Positions 45,447 to 56,581 of a stretch of DNA of 64,000 nucleotides are shown piece by piece; the stretch's first letter is position 1, and each line of letters begins with the position of its first letter. Origin of the DNA: Dokdonia sp. Dokd-P16 (GTDB lineage: Bacteria; Bacteroidota; Bacteroidia; Flavobacteriales; Flavobacteriaceae); the NCBI RefSeq assembly GCF_003095655.1, contig NZ_CP029151.1:515501-579500 (forward strand), given 5' to 3'. A program made the position numbers and the translations under genes. A model generated the notes under the pieces. That model saw only the letters and a program-made list of their open reading frames with translations. It ran no database searches and was not told the DNA's origin.

Positions 45447-45695
45447 AAAACCTAGACAACTTCTAAAAGATCATAATTTGGAAATATAAAATTAATGTAT
45501 TTTAACGTGTTTACCACAGCAATTGAGTAAGATTTTACTTACTTATTGATTTTAACATAAAACACTGAATTACAGAAGTAATAGCTTATGATTTAAACGA
45601 TAAAGAGTGCTACTAGTTTTAATTTTTAAATGAAAATTACATTACACTAAGCACATAATCCTCAAAATCCGTTATTAATCGGCTCTTATAAAAAT

Positions 45696-45726
45696 AAAAA
45701 TGCCCTCTCATGGAGAAGGCATTTTT
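45696..45726 (-). terminator. rho-independent terminator after eno
   Basis: On the minus strand AAAAATGCCTTCTC pairs with GAGAGGGCATTTTT (one U-G) around CAT and is followed by ATTTT. It lies 24 bp after the eno stop. Confidence 0.88.
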
Positions 45727-45750
45727 CAAATAATATAGTTCTTATCACTC

Positions 45751-47052
<1,302 letters not shown>

Positions 47053-47154
47053 TTATTAGTTACGTAAAAATACGATTTTGATGATGATTTTGTAAAGTCT
47101 ATGTTCTTTTGTAGCGATAACGTTTTCGCGAAAGCAAAATTTTTAAACTAAAAA

Positions 47155-47184
47155 AATCCCCATCTAACAAATTAGATGAGGATT
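47155..47184 (-). terminator. rho-independent terminator after carA
   Basis: On the minus strand AATCCTCATCTAA pairs with TTAGATGGGGATT (one U-G) around TTTG, then TTTTT. It lies 6 bp beyond the carA stop. A degenerate palindrome (CGTTTTCGCGAAAGC, 47121-47135) is just downstream. Confidence 0.88.
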
Positions 47185-47190
47185 AGATTT

Positions 47191-48303
47191 TTAAGCTGTG
47201 ACACTTTTAATATTATCTATGAACTGATCGAATAAATAAGTAGCATCGTTAGGTCCAGGACTCGCTTCCGGATGATATTGAACGGAAAAGCAGTTCTTAT
47301 CCTTTAGTTTAATTCCTGCAACAGTGTTATCATTAAGGTGAACATGCGTTATCTCCACATCGTTATTAGCTTCTGCCTCCTCCCTATTAATTGCAAAGCC
47401 ATGGTTTTGTGAAGTAATTTCACCCTTACCAGTAACCAAGTTCATTATAGGATGATTGATCCCACGGTGTCCATTGTGCATTTTATAAGTAGAAATACCA
47501 TTTGCGAGTGCTATTACTTGATGTCCTAGGCATATTCCAAATAGTGGATCGTTTGCGCTAATGATATCTTTTGCAACTTGTATTGCATTTTCAAGTGGCT
47601 CAGGATCTCCAGGTCCATTAGATAAAAAATATCCATCAGGATTCCATTCTTTCATCTCCTTATAAGTAGTATTGTATGGGAATACTTTTACATATGCACC
47701 TCTTTTTGCGAGATTTCGTAAAATATTACGTTTGATCCCAATATCTAATGCAGCAACCTTAACTTCGGCATTTTCTTCGCCAAAATAGTAAGCTTCAGTG
47801 GTAGATACTTTTGAGGCTAATTCTAGTCCGTTCATATCAGGAACCTCCGACAACTGCTTTTTCAAACCTTCAATATCATCAACAGCAGTTGAAATAACAG
47901 CATTCATAGCACCATTATCACGTATGTGTGCAACAAGCGCTCGAGTATCTACATCCGAAATAGCGAAGAGTTCACTATCATTTAAGAAAGATTCTAAAGA
48001 CTCCTCTGCATCTTTTCTTGAGTATGTATAGCTGAAATTTCTACAAATTAATCCAGAAATTTTAACAGTGTCAGACTCCGTCTCAACATCTGTTGCTCCA
48101 TAATTACCTATATGAGCATTTGTAGTAACCATTAACTGACCAAAATATGATGGATCAGTAAAAATTTCTTGATAGCCTGTCATTCCTGTATTAAAACAAA
48201 CTTCACCAAAAGAAGTTGCTTCTTTGTCTCCTACAGATTTACCATGAAAAATTGTTCCGTCTGCAAGTAATATTATGGCTGGTCTTCTAGATTGATATTT
48301 CAT
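47191..48303 (-). CDS. carA: carbamoyl-phosphate synthase small subunit
   Basis: Glutamine amidotransferase subunit that feeds ammonia to CarB for arginine and pyrimidine synthesis. The 370-residue product has the N-terminal small-subunit domain (LLADGTIFHGKSVG, FNTGMTGYQEIFTDPSYFGQ) and a class I glutaminase with the nucleophile Cys in FGICLGHQ and the catalytic His in VQYHPEASPGP. The ATG at 48303 fits the family start (MKYQSRRPAIILL) better than one nine codons upstream. carB is not in the window. Confidence 0.95.
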   Translation of the reverse strand: MKYQSRRPAIILLADGTIFHGKSVGDKEATSFGEVCFNTGMTGYQEIFTDPSYFGQLMVTTNAHIGNYGATDVETESDTVKISGLICRNFSYTYSRKDAEESLESFLNDSELFAISDVDTRALVAHIRDNGAMNAVISTAVDDIEGLKKQLSEVPDMNGLELASKVSTTEAYYFGEENAEVKVAALDIGIKRNILRNLAKRGAYVKVFPYNTTYKEMKEWNPDGYFLSNGPGDPEPLENAIQVAKDIISANDPLFGICLGHQVIALANGISTYKMHNGHRGINHPIMNLVTGKGEITSQNHGFAINREEAEANNDVEITHVHLNDNTVAGIKLKDKNCFSVQYHPEASPGPNDATYLFDQFIDNIKSVTA

Positions 48304-48378
48304 TTTTTGTTTTTTCCTTACAGAAGACAAAAGTAGTGAATATAGTCTTTTGAAAAAAGAATAGTTTAATCACTGAAA

Positions 48379-49095
48379 TTAATTCGCAGAAGATCTAAGC
48401 GAGCTTAATTTTATAAACATCTTTTTTAAATCTGAATCCTCTTTGTAAGACAACTTATTATCCTTCACATACTGCACCATTATATCCTCATAATCATTGA
48501 AAATTGCGAGTACAGAAGATTTCTTTGGCTTAAATTTCTTAAACTCTCCATCACTAATAAGATAATAGTTTATACTACTTACATATTCATCAGGCTCTTG
48601 TCCAACTTGTATATCAAATTTTCCCTCTCTTATTCTGACGTTATGGTCTTTCAATAAGGAGATGTCATCAGATTCGTATATAACTTCCATTAATCTAGAT
48701 ATATTATCTTGTGGATTTAACGTTCTTTTGAAAGTTAAATCATTTACACTAACAGAGCCGACAACAAACTGATTTACATCTAATAGATACTCTCCCTCTT
48801 TAAAGGAAAATGTACCTCGCTCCATATCAAAATTAACATTACGTACATCTATAACTTGCTTATTCTGTGTTATAACTCTAGCAGAGCTAAACCAATTATC
48901 GAATAAAAACTTATCACCCTCTATCTTAGTTGCGGCCTTAAATGTCCTACCCGAGTAGTTTCCCCCATCAAAATTTACTAGTGATCCGTCAATAGCTTGG
49001 TTAGAATTTAAACTTGACATAAACGTCACATCTTCAGATTGACAGATTGCTGTAAGAGAATTAATAAGTAAAACGGAGATCAAGAAATATTTCAT
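48379..49095 (-). CDS. secreted protein of unknown function
   Basis: A 238-residue protein with a signal peptide (MKYFLISVLLINSLTAICQ). The mature part is beta-rich in its first half (LVNFDGGNYSGRTFKAATKI, VDVRNVNF-like strand, GTFSFKEGEYLLDV) and helical at the C-terminus (VKDNKLSYKEDSDLKKMFIKLS). I do not recognise the family. Its position between the ribosomal terminator and carA suggests later insertion into a usually conserved order, which is an inference. It is followed by carA on the same strand after 75 bp. Confidence 0.75.
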   Translation of the reverse strand: MKYFLISVLLINSLTAICQSEDVTFMSSLNSNQAIDGSLVNFDGGNYSGRTFKAATKIEGDKFLFDNWFSSARVITQNKQVIDVRNVNFDMERGTFSFKEGEYLLDVNQFVVGSVSVNDLTFKRTLNPQDNISRLMEVIYESDDISLLKDHNVRIREGKFDIQVGQEPDEYVSSINYYLISDGEFKKFKPKKSSVLAIFNDYEDIMVQYVKDNKLSYKEDSDLKKMFIKLSSLRSSAN

Positions 49096-49193
49096 AACAC
49101 TAAAGTTGTTTTGTTATAACTAATATAATACCTAAAAACAGAACTCAACAAAAAATAGAAATCTTAACAAGATATTATGAATCTTTTGAAATA

Positions 49194-49225
49194 AAAAAGG
49201 CTCTGCTTAATAGCAGAGCCTTTTT
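49194..49225 (-). terminator. terminator of the ribosomal protein operon (after rplQ)
   Basis: A perfect 13-bp stem (AAAAAGGCTCTGC and its complement) with loop TTAATA lies 25 bp beyond the rplQ stop on the minus strand and ends in a T-run. It closes the long ribosomal transcription unit. Confidence 0.92.
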
Positions 49226-49250
49226 AAAACTGTTTAGACAATAAAATTAT

Positions 49251-49724
49251 CTATTCTTCTTCGTTAGAAGCGTTTTCTTCTGTTGCAGCAGGTGCTACAG
49301 CTTCGGCTTTTTTACTTCCACGACGCGTATTTTTCTTCTTTGCTGGTTTTCCTGGGCTGTAAATCTCGTTGTAATCAACAAGTTCTATCATTGCCATATC
49401 AGCGTTATCCCCAAGACGGTTACCCATCTTGATAATACGAGTATAACCTCCTGGACGATCACCAATCTTTGCCGCTACATCTCTGAATAATTCAGTAACT
49501 GCATCTTTTTGGCGAAGCTTTGCAAAAACGATACGACGATTATGAGTAGTATCTTCTTTTGACTTTGTGATCATTGGCTCAACAAACTGCTTTAAAGCTT
49601 TTGCCTTTGCCACTGTCGTGTTTATTCTCTTATGTTCAATTAAAGAGCAAGCCATGTTTGCAAGCATAGACTTTCTATGTGCAGTCTTTCTCCCTAAGTG
49701 ATTAAATTTCTTTCCGTGTCTCAT
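49251..49724 (-). CDS. rplQ: 50S ribosomal protein L17
   Basis: Large-subunit protein near the peptide exit tunnel. The core [23 protein letters not shown]-type start and the end region [18 protein letters not shown] are standard. At 157 residues it exceeds the E. coli protein by about 30; the excess is a C-terminal Lys-then-Ala/Glu-rich tail, a common addition in Bacteroidota. It follows rpoA after 57 bp, a gap that holds a palindrome copy. Confidence 0.97.
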   Translation of the reverse strand: MRHGKKFNHLGRKTAHRKSMLANMACSLIEHKRINTTVAKAKALKQFVEPMITKSKEDTTHNRRIVFAKLRQKDAVTELFRDVAAKIGDRPGGYTRIIKMGNRLGDNADMAMIELVDYNEIYSPGKPAKKKNTRRGSKKAEAVAPAATEENASNEEE

Positions 49725-49741
49725 TGTAATATGTATTTTCC

Positions 49742-49757
49742 CGCTTTCGCGAAAGCG
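49742..49757. repeat. CGCTTTCGCGAAAGCG palindrome between rpoA and rplQ, copy 13
   Basis: Exact 16-bp copy within the ribosomal transcription unit. Confidence 0.9.
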
Positions 49758-49781
49758 CTATTGCATTTCTGCTATAGCTAA

Positions 49782-50774
49782 CTAGTCTTTATCTAATTTA
49801 TACTTAGCTAGATCCATTCCAAAACTAAGGCCTTTTACATTTACAAGCTCTTCAAGCTCAGTAAGTGACTTTTTACCAAAGTTTCTGAATTTCATCAAGT
49901 CATTTTTGTTATAAGAAACAAGATCTCCTAATGTTTCTACTTCTGCTGCTTTTAAACAGTTAAGCGCACGAACGGAAAGATCCATATCGATAAGCTTAGT
50001 TTTAAGCAACTGACGCATGTGTAGAGATTCTTCATCATAAGTCTCAGTCTGAGCTATCTCATCTGCCTCTAAAGTGATACGCTCGTCTGAGAATAACATA
50101 AAGTGGTGAATAAGGGTCTTAGCTGCTTCAGTAAGAGCTTCTTTTGGATGAATAGATCCATCAGTGATGATTTCAAAAACTAATTTTTCATAATCAGTTT
50201 TCTGCTCAACACGATAGTTCTCTATACTATATTTCACATTACGGATAGGAGTATAAATAGAGTCTGTAAAGATAGTCCCAAGAGGTGCATTAGACTTCTT
50301 GTTCTCTTCAGCAGGTACATATCCACGTCCCTTTTCGATAGTAATTTCCATATTAAGATTTACTTTCTTATCCATGTTTGCTATCACCATATCAGGATTA
50401 AGCACTTGGAAACCAGAAATAAATTTTTGAAAATCACCAGCTGTTAATTGATCTACTCCAGATAATGAAATTGTTACAGTTTCGTTATCTATTTCTTCTA
50501 TTTGTCTTTTAAAACGTACTTGCTTAAGATTAAGGATAATTTCTGTAACATCCTCAACTACTCCAGCCAATGTAGAAAACTCGTGATCTACACCTTCTAT
50601 ACGTACAGATGTAATTGCAAAACCTTCTAATGAAGATAACAATACACGACGTAAAGCGTTTCCTACGGTTAAACCGTAACCTGGTTCTAAAGGTCTAAAC
50701 TCAAATTTACCTTCAAAATCAGTAGAGTCAATCATAATGACTTTATCGGGCTTCTGGAAATTTAATATTGCCAT
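49782..50774 (-). CDS. rpoA: DNA-directed RNA polymerase subunit alpha
   Basis: Assembly platform of RNA polymerase. The 330-residue product has the N-terminal dimerisation domain ([28 protein letters not shown]) and the C-terminal DNA- and activator-binding domain ([34 protein letters not shown]). Both domains are complete. It lies between rpsD and rplQ, the standard alpha-operon order. Confidence 0.98.
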   Translation of the reverse strand: MAILNFQKPDKVIMIDSTDFEGKFEFRPLEPGYGLTVGNALRRVLLSSLEGFAITSVRIEGVDHEFSTLAGVVEDVTEIILNLKQVRFKRQIEEIDNETVTISLSGVDQLTAGDFQKFISGFQVLNPDMVIANMDKKVNLNMEITIEKGRGYVPAEENKKSNAPLGTIFTDSIYTPIRNVKYSIENYRVEQKTDYEKLVFEIITDGSIHPKEALTEAAKTLIHHFMLFSDERITLEADEIAQTETYDEESLHMRQLLKTKLIDMDLSVRALNCLKAAEVETLGDLVSYNKNDLMKFRNFGKKSLTELEELVNVKGLSFGMDLAKYKLDKD

Positions 50775-50799
50775 ATCGGTTTTCTAGCTTTAGTGGTTA

Positions 50800-51405
50800 T
50801 TACTTAGAGTACAGCTCGACGATGAACTGGGTATTGATGTTTTCAGGAATCTGAAGACGTTGTGGTATTGCCACAAAAGTACCTTCCTTCTTATCGTTGT
50901 TCCAAGAAATCCACTCGTAGACGTTACTTGAATTTTGAAGAGAGTTAGAGATTACTTCTAAAGATTTAGACTTCTCACGTACCGCAACAACATCACCAGG
51001 CTTAACCTGAAATGAAGGAATGTTTACGATGCTTCCATTTACAGTAATGTGACGGTGTCCTACTAATTGACGTGCACCACTTCTAGAAGGAGACATTCCC
51101 ATTCTGTGTACAACATTATCAAGACGACACTCACAAAGTTGAAGTAAAACTTCACCTGTAATTCCTGGAGCACGATTTGCTCTGTCGTACATGTTTCTAA
51201 ACTGACGCTCAAGGATACCGTAAGTATACTTTGCCTTTTGCTTTTCAGCTAACTGTACTGCGTATTCAGATTTCTTTCCTCTACGTCTGTTGTTTCCGTG
51301 TTGCCCTGGAGGGTAATTTCTTTTTTCAAAAGATTTGTCTTCTCCGAAGATTGCTTCGCCAAATTTACGAGCGATCTTTGTTTTGGGACCAGTATATCTT
51401 GCCAT
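50800..51405 (-). CDS. rpsD: 30S ribosomal protein S4
   Basis: Primary 16S rRNA-binding protein and, in several bacteria, the translational regulator of its own operon. The 201-residue product begins [20 protein letters not shown] and has the S4 RNA-binding motif [20 protein letters not shown]. The N-terminal region lacks the zinc cysteine set, so it is the zinc-free form. A hairpin immediately upstream (51422-51469) is a candidate site for S4 feedback. Confidence 0.97.
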   Translation of the reverse strand: MARYTGPKTKIARKFGEAIFGEDKSFEKRNYPPGQHGNNRRRGKKSEYAVQLAEKQKAKYTYGILERQFRNMYDRANRAPGITGEVLLQLCECRLDNVVHRMGMSPSRSGARQLVGHRHITVNGSIVNIPSFQVKPGDVVAVREKSKSLEVISNSLQNSSNVYEWISWNNDKKEGTFVAIPQRLQIPENINTQFIVELYSK

Positions 51406-51421
51406 TTTAAATGTATTTGTT

Positions 51422-51469
51422 GAGGGTGATTAGAAATTAAGGTCAATCCTTTGCTAATCGTTCTCCCTC
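51422..51469 (-). promoter_or_regulatory. candidate S4 leader hairpin upstream of rpsD
   Basis: On the minus strand three stems stack: GAGGG/CCCTC, GATTAG/CTAATC and AAGG/CCTT, separated by internal loops AGAAC/A and CA/AATTT and closed by ATTGA. The structure ends 16 nt before the rpsD ATG inside the 87-bp rpsK-rpsD gap. No T-run follows, so a translational role fits better than termination. Confidence 0.6.
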
Positions 51470-51492
51470 GAGATATTAATTATAATTTAGTA

Positions 51493-51876
51493 TTAAACGC
51501 GACGTCTCTTAGGAGGACGACAACCGTTGTGCGGCATTGGAGTGATATCAATAATCTCAGTCACTTCAATTCCACTGTTGTGTACAGCACGTATAGCAGA
51601 CTCACGTCCGTTACCTGGGCCTTTAACATACACTTTCACTTTACGAAGGCCAGCTTCGTGAGCAACCTTAGAACAATCTTCTGCAGCAGTCTGAGCAGCA
51701 TACGGAGTATTCTTTTTAGAACCTCTGAAACCCATTTTACCGGCAGATGACCAAGAGATAACATCTCCTTTCTTGTTTGTTAACGAAACTATGATGTTAT
51801 TAAATGAAGCAGTTATATGGGCTTCCCCAACTGATTCTATAACAACCTTACGTTTTTTTGCAGTTTGCTTTGCCAT
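51493..51876 (-). CDS. rpsK: 30S ribosomal protein S11
   Basis: Platform protein of the small subunit. The 127-residue product shows [29 protein letters not shown]-like turn, [14 protein letters not shown] and the C-terminal [17 protein letters not shown]. It lies 9 bp after rpsM; the 87 bp to rpsD hold the candidate S4 leader. Confidence 0.97.
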   Translation of the reverse strand: MAKQTAKKRKVVIESVGEAHITASFNNIIVSLTNKKGDVISWSSAGKMGFRGSKKNTPYAAQTAAEDCSKVAHEAGLRKVKVYVKGPGNGRESAIRAVHNSGIEVTEIIDITPMPHNGCRPPKRRRV

Positions 51877-51885
51877 TATGCCTTA

Positions 51886-52260
51886 TTATTTAGTTGCTTT
51901 CTTCTTGTTTGCAACTGTTTTACGCTTTCCTTTTCTAGTACGAGAATTATTCTTTGTACGTTGTCCTCTTAAAGGAAGACCCACACGATGACGAATACCA
52001 CGGTAACAACCAATGTCCATCAAACGTTTAATGTTCAAAGAAACTTCTGAACGAAGTTCTCCTTCTATTGTAAATGTACCAACAGCATCACGTATGCGAC
52101 CTATTTCGTCGTCATCCCAATCAGATACTTTTTTATCTTCTGATACATTAGCAGCTGCAAGAATTTCTTCTGCTCTACTCTTTCCGATTCCAAAGATGTA
52201 CGTTAATGCAATTACACCTCTCTTTTGTTTTGGGATATCTATCCCTGCAATTCTAGCCAT
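51886..52260 (-). CDS. rpsM: 30S ribosomal protein S13
   Basis: Head protein of the small subunit contacting the P-site tRNA and L5. The 124-residue product starts [20 protein letters not shown] and has the helix [14 protein letters not shown] and the basic end [20 protein letters not shown]. It follows rpmJ by 5 bp and precedes rpsK, as in most bacteria. Confidence 0.97.
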   Translation of the reverse strand: MARIAGIDIPKQKRGVIALTYIFGIGKSRAEEILAAANVSEDKKVSDWDDDEIGRIRDAVGTFTIEGELRSEVSLNIKRLMDIGCYRGIRHRVGLPLRGQRTKNNSRTRKGKRKTVANKKKATK

Positions 52261-52265
52261 AACTA

Positions 52266-52382
52266 TTAACCTTGTCTTTGTTTAAACCTAGGATTCTTTT
52301 TGTTGATTACGTATAATCTTCCTTTGCGACGAACGATCTTGCAATCGGCGCTTCTTTTTTTAATGGATGCTCTTACTTTCAT
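52266..52382 (-). CDS. rpmJ: 50S ribosomal protein L36
   Basis: A 38-residue protein: [20 protein letters not shown] onward, ending NPRFKQRQG. The usual CxxC...C...H zinc set is reduced to a single cysteine (Cys14), so this is the zinc-free form of L36. Position between infA and rpsM is standard. The gene is short but the family match is unambiguous. Confidence 0.95.
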   Translation of the reverse strand: MKVRASIKKRSADCKIVRRKGRLYVINKKNPRFKQRQG

Positions 52383-52399
52383 ATCCAGCTTTTTTCCGC

Positions 52400-52615
52400 T
52401 TAATAGCGGTAAGTTATACGAGCCTTTGATAAATCGTAAGGACTCATTTCTAATTTTACTTTATCCCCAGGTAATAATTTGATATAGTGCATACGCATTT
52501 TACCTGAGATATGCGCTGTCACAACGTGACCGTTTTCTAACTCTACTCTAAACATTGCATTAGACAATGCCTCGATTATAGATCCATCTTGCTCTATTGC
52601 TGCTTGCTTTGCCAT
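52400..52615 (-). CDS. infA: translation initiation factor IF-1
   Basis: A 71-residue OB-fold factor that binds the A site of the 30S subunit during initiation. The sequence [39 protein letters not shown] and [14 protein letters not shown] is the family standard. Its ATG overlaps the secY stop by one base (TAATG), so the two are coupled. rpmJ follows after 17 bp. Confidence 0.97.
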   Translation of the reverse strand: MAKQAAIEQDGSIIEALSNAMFRVELENGHVVTAHISGKMRMHYIKLLPGDKVKLEMSPYDLSKARITYRY

Positions 52616-53967
52616 TATGCTACTGCTTTTCGGTTTTTACCTGATTTCATAAGACCATCGTAATGCTTATTCAAAAGATAAGAATTTACTTGTTGCATAG
52701 TATCTATAGCTACACCAACCATAATTAATAGTGATGTACCTCCATAAAACAATGCCCATCCTTGTTGCATACCTAATACATTAACTGCTACTGCAGGAAA
52801 TATAGCGATAAGAGCAAGAAACACAGAACCCGGAAGAGTAATCTGCGACATTATTCTATCTAAATATTCAGCAGTTTCAGATCCTGGACGTATGCCAGCT
52901 ATAAAGCCACCACTACGTTTTAAATCATCTGCCATTTTATTAGTAGGTACTGTGATTGCTGTATAGAAATATGTAAAAACAATAATCAATAATGCAAACA
53001 CAAGGTTATACCAAAAACCAAAAATGTTATTTCCGAAGTTGGTTTGTAACCAAGTTCCAGCAGTGGTATCTGCCAAGAAACTTGCACCACCTATCAACCC
53101 AGGAACAAACATAATTGCCTGCGCAAAGATAATAGGCATTACCCCAGAAGCGTTAAGTTTTAGTGGTAAAAATTGTCTACTACCAAAAACATTTTTTTCA
53201 TAGGCTCCAGTCGCTGTTCTTCTTGCATATGAAACCGGCACTTGACGTACTGCCATAACAAGTAAAATACACAACAAGATAATAACAAACCAAATCACTA
53301 ACTCTATGAGTATCATGATTAAACCACCGTTTGACTCATTAACACGAGCTACCCATTCTTGTACAAATGATATAGGCATCGTTGCAATAATACCCACCAT
53401 AATTAAAAGTGAAATACCATTACCGATACCTTTATCTGTAATCTTTTCACCTAACCACATAGCAAAAACACAACCTGTAACTAAAATAAATACAGATGAT
53501 ATATAGAATGTAGGTGTTAAACCCATAACAAAAGCGCTAGAAGGAACTCCTAATGCAGGTAACGCAGCAAGATATCCTGGTGCCTGTAATAAACAGATTG
53601 CAATAGTTAACCATCTAGTTATTTGGTTGATTTTTCGTCGTCCACTTTCACCCTCCTTTTGTAGCTTCTGCAGATAAGGTATTGCTATTCCCATTAACTG
53701 CACTACAATAGAAGCAGATATATATGGCATAATCCCCAACGCAAAAACTGATGCATTAGAAAATGCACCACCTGTAAATGCAGCTAGAAGACCTAACAAA
53801 CCTTGATCCGTACTATCCTGAAGACCCCCAAGTTGTGAAGCATCTATACCAGGAAGTACTACTTGAGCACCAAAACGATATACGAGGAGAAGTGTGAGCG
53901 TAAGGAGTATTCTATTCCTTAGCTCATCAATCTTCCAGATATTCTTTATTGTATCTATAAATTTCAT
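52615..53967 (-). CDS. secY: preprotein translocase subunit SecY
   Basis: Channel-forming subunit of the Sec translocon in the inner membrane. The 450-residue product has ten hydrophobic segments, starting with [21 protein letters not shown]. It contains the plug-region [21 protein letters not shown] and the cytoplasmic C-terminal [11 protein letters not shown]. It lies between rplO and infA, the usual spc-operon place. Confidence 0.97.
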   Translation of the reverse strand: MKFIDTIKNIWKIDELRNRILLTLTLLLVYRFGAQVVLPGIDASQLGGLQDSTDQGLLGLLAAFTGGAFSNASVFALGIMPYISASIVVQLMGIAIPYLQKLQKEGESGRRKINQITRWLTIAICLLQAPGYLAALPALGVPSSAFVMGLTPTFYISSVFILVTGCVFAMWLGEKITDKGIGNGISLLIMVGIIATMPISFVQEWVARVNESNGGLIMILIELVIWFVIILLCILLVMAVRQVPVSYARRTATGAYEKNVFGSRQFLPLKLNASGVMPIIFAQAIMFVPGLIGGASFLADTTAGTWLQTNFGNNIFGFWYNLVFALLIIVFTYFYTAITVPTNKMADDLKRSGGFIAGIRPGSETAEYLDRIMSQITLPGSVFLALIAIFPAVAVNVLGMQQGWALFYGGTSLLIMVGVAIDTMQQVNSYLLNKHYDGLMKSGKNRKAVA

Positions 53968-53980
53968 CCTCTTATATCAA

Positions 53981-54433
53981 TTATAGCGTTACAGCTTCAC
54001 CGCCAGCAGCTTCAACAGCAGCCTTTGCAGTTGCAGTAAATTTATGTGCAGATACTTTAATTTTAGCCTTAAGCTCTCCTCTACCTAATATCTTAACTAG
54101 ATCGTTTTTACCAACTAATCCAGCTTCCATAAGAGACTCAATAGATACTTCTTCCGTCAAACGCCCAGCATCAACATACTCTTGTAATGTATCAAGGTTT
54201 ACACCTGCATACTCTTTTCTGTTGATATTTGTAAATCCAAATTTAGGAACACGACGTTGAAGTGGCATTTGCCCTCCTTCAAAACCAATTTTCTTACTGT
54301 ATCCTGAACGAGACTTCTGTCCTTTGTGTCCACGACCAGCCGTACCACCTTGACCAGTTGCCTGACCACGACCTTTACGACTATCGTTTTTCTTAACAGC
54401 TCCTTTTGCAGGCCTTAAGTTATTTAACTCCAT
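53981..54433 (-). CDS. rplO: 50S ribosomal protein L15
   Basis: Late-assembly protein of the large subunit. The 150-residue product starts MELNNLRPAKGAVKKNDSRK and carries the glycine-rich stretch GQGGTAGRGHKGQKSRSGY. The C-terminal domain includes GELKAKIKVSAHKFTATAK. It follows rpmD by 12 bp and precedes secY by 13 bp. Confidence 0.97.
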   Translation of the reverse strand: MELNNLRPAKGAVKKNDSRKGRGQATGQGGTAGRGHKGQKSRSGYSKKIGFEGGQMPLQRRVPKFGFTNINRKEYAGVNLDTLQEYVDAGRLTEEVSIESLMEAGLVGKNDLVKILGRGELKAKIKVSAHKFTATAKAAVEAAGGEAVTL

Positions 54434-54445
54434 CTGTTATTTATA

Positions 54446-54625
54446 TTAAGCTTCCTCTACAGAAACTAAGTGACTAACTTTACTTACCATACCAAGGATG
54501 TTAGGTGTATTATCATGCACCTTTACCTGGCCTATTTTTCTTAACCCAAGAGATTCTAAAATTCTCTTTTGGTTCTGAGTGCGGTTTATTGCACTCTTAA
54601 CCTTTGTTACTTTGATTTTTGCCAT
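54446..54625 (-). CDS. rpmD: 50S ribosomal protein L30
   Basis: A 59-residue protein, MAKIKVTKVKSAINRTQNQK onward, ending LVSVEEA. It shows the compact L30 pattern (LGLRKIGQVKVHDNTPNILG). The gene lies 10 bp after rpsE and before rplO, the standard spc order. Confidence 0.95.
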   Translation of the reverse strand: MAKIKVTKVKSAINRTQNQKRILESLGLRKIGQVKVHDNTPNILGMVSKVSHLVSVEEA

Positions 54626-54635
54626 TGTCCTTGAT

Positions 54636-55160
54636 TTATCCTTTAAACACTTTATCTAGTGTGATACCACGTTGCTTTGCAACTGTCTCAGCACTTCTTA
54701 ACTTAAGTAAAGCATCAAAAGTTGCCTTAACTACGTTATGTGGATTTGAAGATCCTTGATTCTTTGATAATACATCATGTATCCCAACTGATTCAAGTAC
54801 TGCACGTATTGCACCACCCGCGATAACTCCAGTACCCGCTGCTGCAGGTAATAAAAGTACACGAGCTCCTCCAAATTTACCTTTCTGTTCGTGAGGGATA
54901 GTTGCTTTATTTAATGGAATACGAACTAAGTTTTTCTTAGCATCTTCCATAGCCTTTGCAATTGCAGAAGCTACTTCTTTAGACTTTCCTAAACCGTGAC
55001 CTACTACTCCATTCTCATCACCTACTACAACAATAGCAGAAAATCCAAAAGCTCTACCTCCTTTAGTTACCTTAGTAACACGCTGTACACCAACTAAACG
55101 ATCTTTAAGATCTAACCCAGATGGTTTTACTAACTCTACGTTTTTATAATCTTGATACAT
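54636..55160 (-). CDS. rpsE: 30S ribosomal protein S5
   Basis: Small-subunit protein important for decoding accuracy and helicase activity at the mRNA entrance. The 174-residue product has the motif [21 protein letters not shown] and the downstream [21 protein letters not shown], with an N-terminal extension. rplR ends 5 bp upstream. Confidence 0.97.
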   Translation of the reverse strand: MYQDYKNVELVKPSGLDLKDRLVGVQRVTKVTKGGRAFGFSAIVVVGDENGVVGHGLGKSKEVASAIAKAMEDAKKNLVRIPLNKATIPHEQKGKFGGARVLLLPAAAGTGVIAGGAIRAVLESVGIHDVLSKNQGSSNPHNVVKATFDALLKLRSAETVAKQRGITLDKVFKG

Positions 55161-55165
55161 ACTTC

Positions 55166-55522
55166 TTAGAATTTAAGACCGCCTTCTCTTGCGCCCTCTG
55201 CTAGTTGTTTAATTCTTCCGTGATATAAGTAACCACCTCTGTCAAATACTACAGCCTCTACTCCAGATTTTGTAGCTTTTTCAGCGATTGCCTTACCTAC
55301 AAGCTTTGCAGTTTCAGTCTTACTTGATTTTGCAGCTGCGATATCTTTATCACGTGACGATGCTGCCATAATAGTTTTCCCCGTAAGGTCATCTACTAAC
55401 TGAGCATAAATCTCTTTATTACTTCTAAATACACAGAGTCTTGGTCTCTCCGCAGATCCAGAAATAGTCTTACGAATTCTAAGATGAATTCTATTTCTTT
55501 TTTCACTTTTTGATAATGCCAT
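55166..55522 (-). CDS. rplR: 50S ribosomal protein L18
   Basis: Binds 5S rRNA together with L5. The 118-residue product begins [20 protein letters not shown], has [20 protein letters not shown] and ends [20 protein letters not shown] plus a short tail. It follows rplF by 11 bp. Confidence 0.97.
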   Translation of the reverse strand: MALSKSEKRNRIHLRIRKTISGSAERPRLCVFRSNKEIYAQLVDDLTGKTIMAASSRDKDIAAAKSSKTETAKLVGKAIAEKATKSGVEAVVFDRGGYLYHGRIKQLAEGAREGGLKF

Positions 55523-55533
55523 TTCTCTATGTA

Positions 55534-56076
55534 TTATGCAGATTTACCTGCTTTTCTTCTAATTATCTCTCCTACAAACTTGATACCTTTACCTTTATAA
55601 GGCTCTGGTCTACGGAAACCGCGTATTTTTGCAGCTACTTGTCCTACAAGTTGTTTATCATGTGAAGTAAGTTTAATAATAGGATTTTTTCCTTTATCAG
55701 AAACTGTTTCTACTTTCACTTCTGGAGCTATATCCAAAACTATATTGTGAGAAAATCCTACAGCAAGATCAAGTTTATTACCTTGGTTACTCGCTCTATA
55801 ACCTACACCTACAAGTTCTAATTTCTTTTCAAAACCGTTAGATACACCTTCAATCATGTTTGCAATCAAAGACCTGTATAGTCCGTGCTTTGCACGAACA
55901 TCCTTCTTATCTGAGTCACGCTCAAGAGTAATAGTTCCGTCTTCGATTTTAATATCTATACCAGAGTACTCTTGCGTAAGCTCGCCTAATTTTCCTTTTA
56001 CCGTTACAATACCATCTGCTACGTTTACCGTAACACCATCTGGAACTGTAATTGGGCTTCTACCTATTCTTGACAT
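55534..56076 (-). CDS. rplF: 50S ribosomal protein L6
   Basis: Large-subunit protein near the factor-binding site. The 180-residue product shows two similar domains: [20 protein letters not shown] at the start and [20 protein letters not shown] in the second half. It follows rpsH by 20 bp. Confidence 0.97.
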   Translation of the reverse strand: MSRIGRSPITVPDGVTVNVADGIVTVKGKLGELTQEYSGIDIKIEDGTITLERDSDKKDVRAKHGLYRSLIANMIEGVSNGFEKKLELVGVGYRASNQGNKLDLAVGFSHNIVLDIAPEVKVETVSDKGKNPIIKLTSHDKQLVGQVAAKIRGFRRPEPYKGKGIKFVGEIIRRKAGKSA

Positions 56077-56096
56077 CTTGTTGTCTTTTTATCTGA

Positions 56097-56495
56097 TTAG
56101 TAAACGTAACAAAGTACCTCTCCTCCAACATTGTGTTGAGCCGCTTGCTTACCTGTCATAACTCCTTTAGAAGTTGAAACAATAGCAATTCCCAGTCCAT
56201 TCAATATACGAGGTATCTCTGTTGATGAAGAATATTTACGTAAACCAGGCTTACTTATTCTTTGTATATCCTTAATAACAGCTTCTTTAGTAATGCGATC
56301 ATACTTCAAGGCAATCTTGATAGTATCCTGCGCTTTACCTTCTTCAAACTTGTAGCTAAGAATGTACCCTTGGTCAAATAAGATTTTAGTCATCGCCTTC
56401 TTAAGGTTTGATGCTGGAATCTCGACCACTCTGTGATTTGCTGCCGATGCGTTACGCACACGTGTCAGGAAATCTGCAATAGTATCTGTATTCAT
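56097..56495 (-). CDS. rpsH: 30S ribosomal protein S8
   Basis: Central-domain 16S rRNA binder. In E. coli it also regulates the spc operon by binding mRNA near rplE. The 132-residue product starts MNTDTIADFLTRVRNASAAN and ends in the typical GIAIVSTSKGVMTGKQAAQH-plus-GGEVLCYVY. The 86-bp gap to rpsN contains a palindrome copy rather than an obvious S8 site. Confidence 0.97.
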   Translation of the reverse strand: MNTDTIADFLTRVRNASAANHRVVEIPASNLKKAMTKILFDQGYILSYKFEEGKAQDTIKIALKYDRITKEAVIKDIQRISKPGLRKYSSSTEIPRILNGLGIAIVSTSKGVMTGKQAAQHNVGGEVLCYVY

Positions 56496-56530
56496 TTAAT
56501 TATAGTTACGGTAGTGGTTTTCTCTAGTCC

Positions 56531-56545
56531 CGCTTTCGCGAAAGC
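56531..56545. repeat. CGCTTTCGCGAAAGC palindrome between rpsN and rpsH, copy 14
   Basis: Exact copy inside the ribosomal transcription unit, in one of its few wide gaps. Confidence 0.9.
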
Positions 56546-56581
56546 ATAAAAAGAACCTTCTACCAATTTATACTCTTTGTA

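Larger units (their letters stand above)
45008..45750. other. 743-bp intergenic region between eno and gltA
   Basis: Contains, from right to left on the minus strand, the eno terminator (45696-45726), a palindrome copy (45432-45446), three consecutive hairpins (45221-45351) and the gltA promoter region. A 12-base direct repeat ACCCAACTTAAA is found at 45251 and 45340. The stretch 45447-45695 shows nothing I recognise. Confidence 0.6.
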
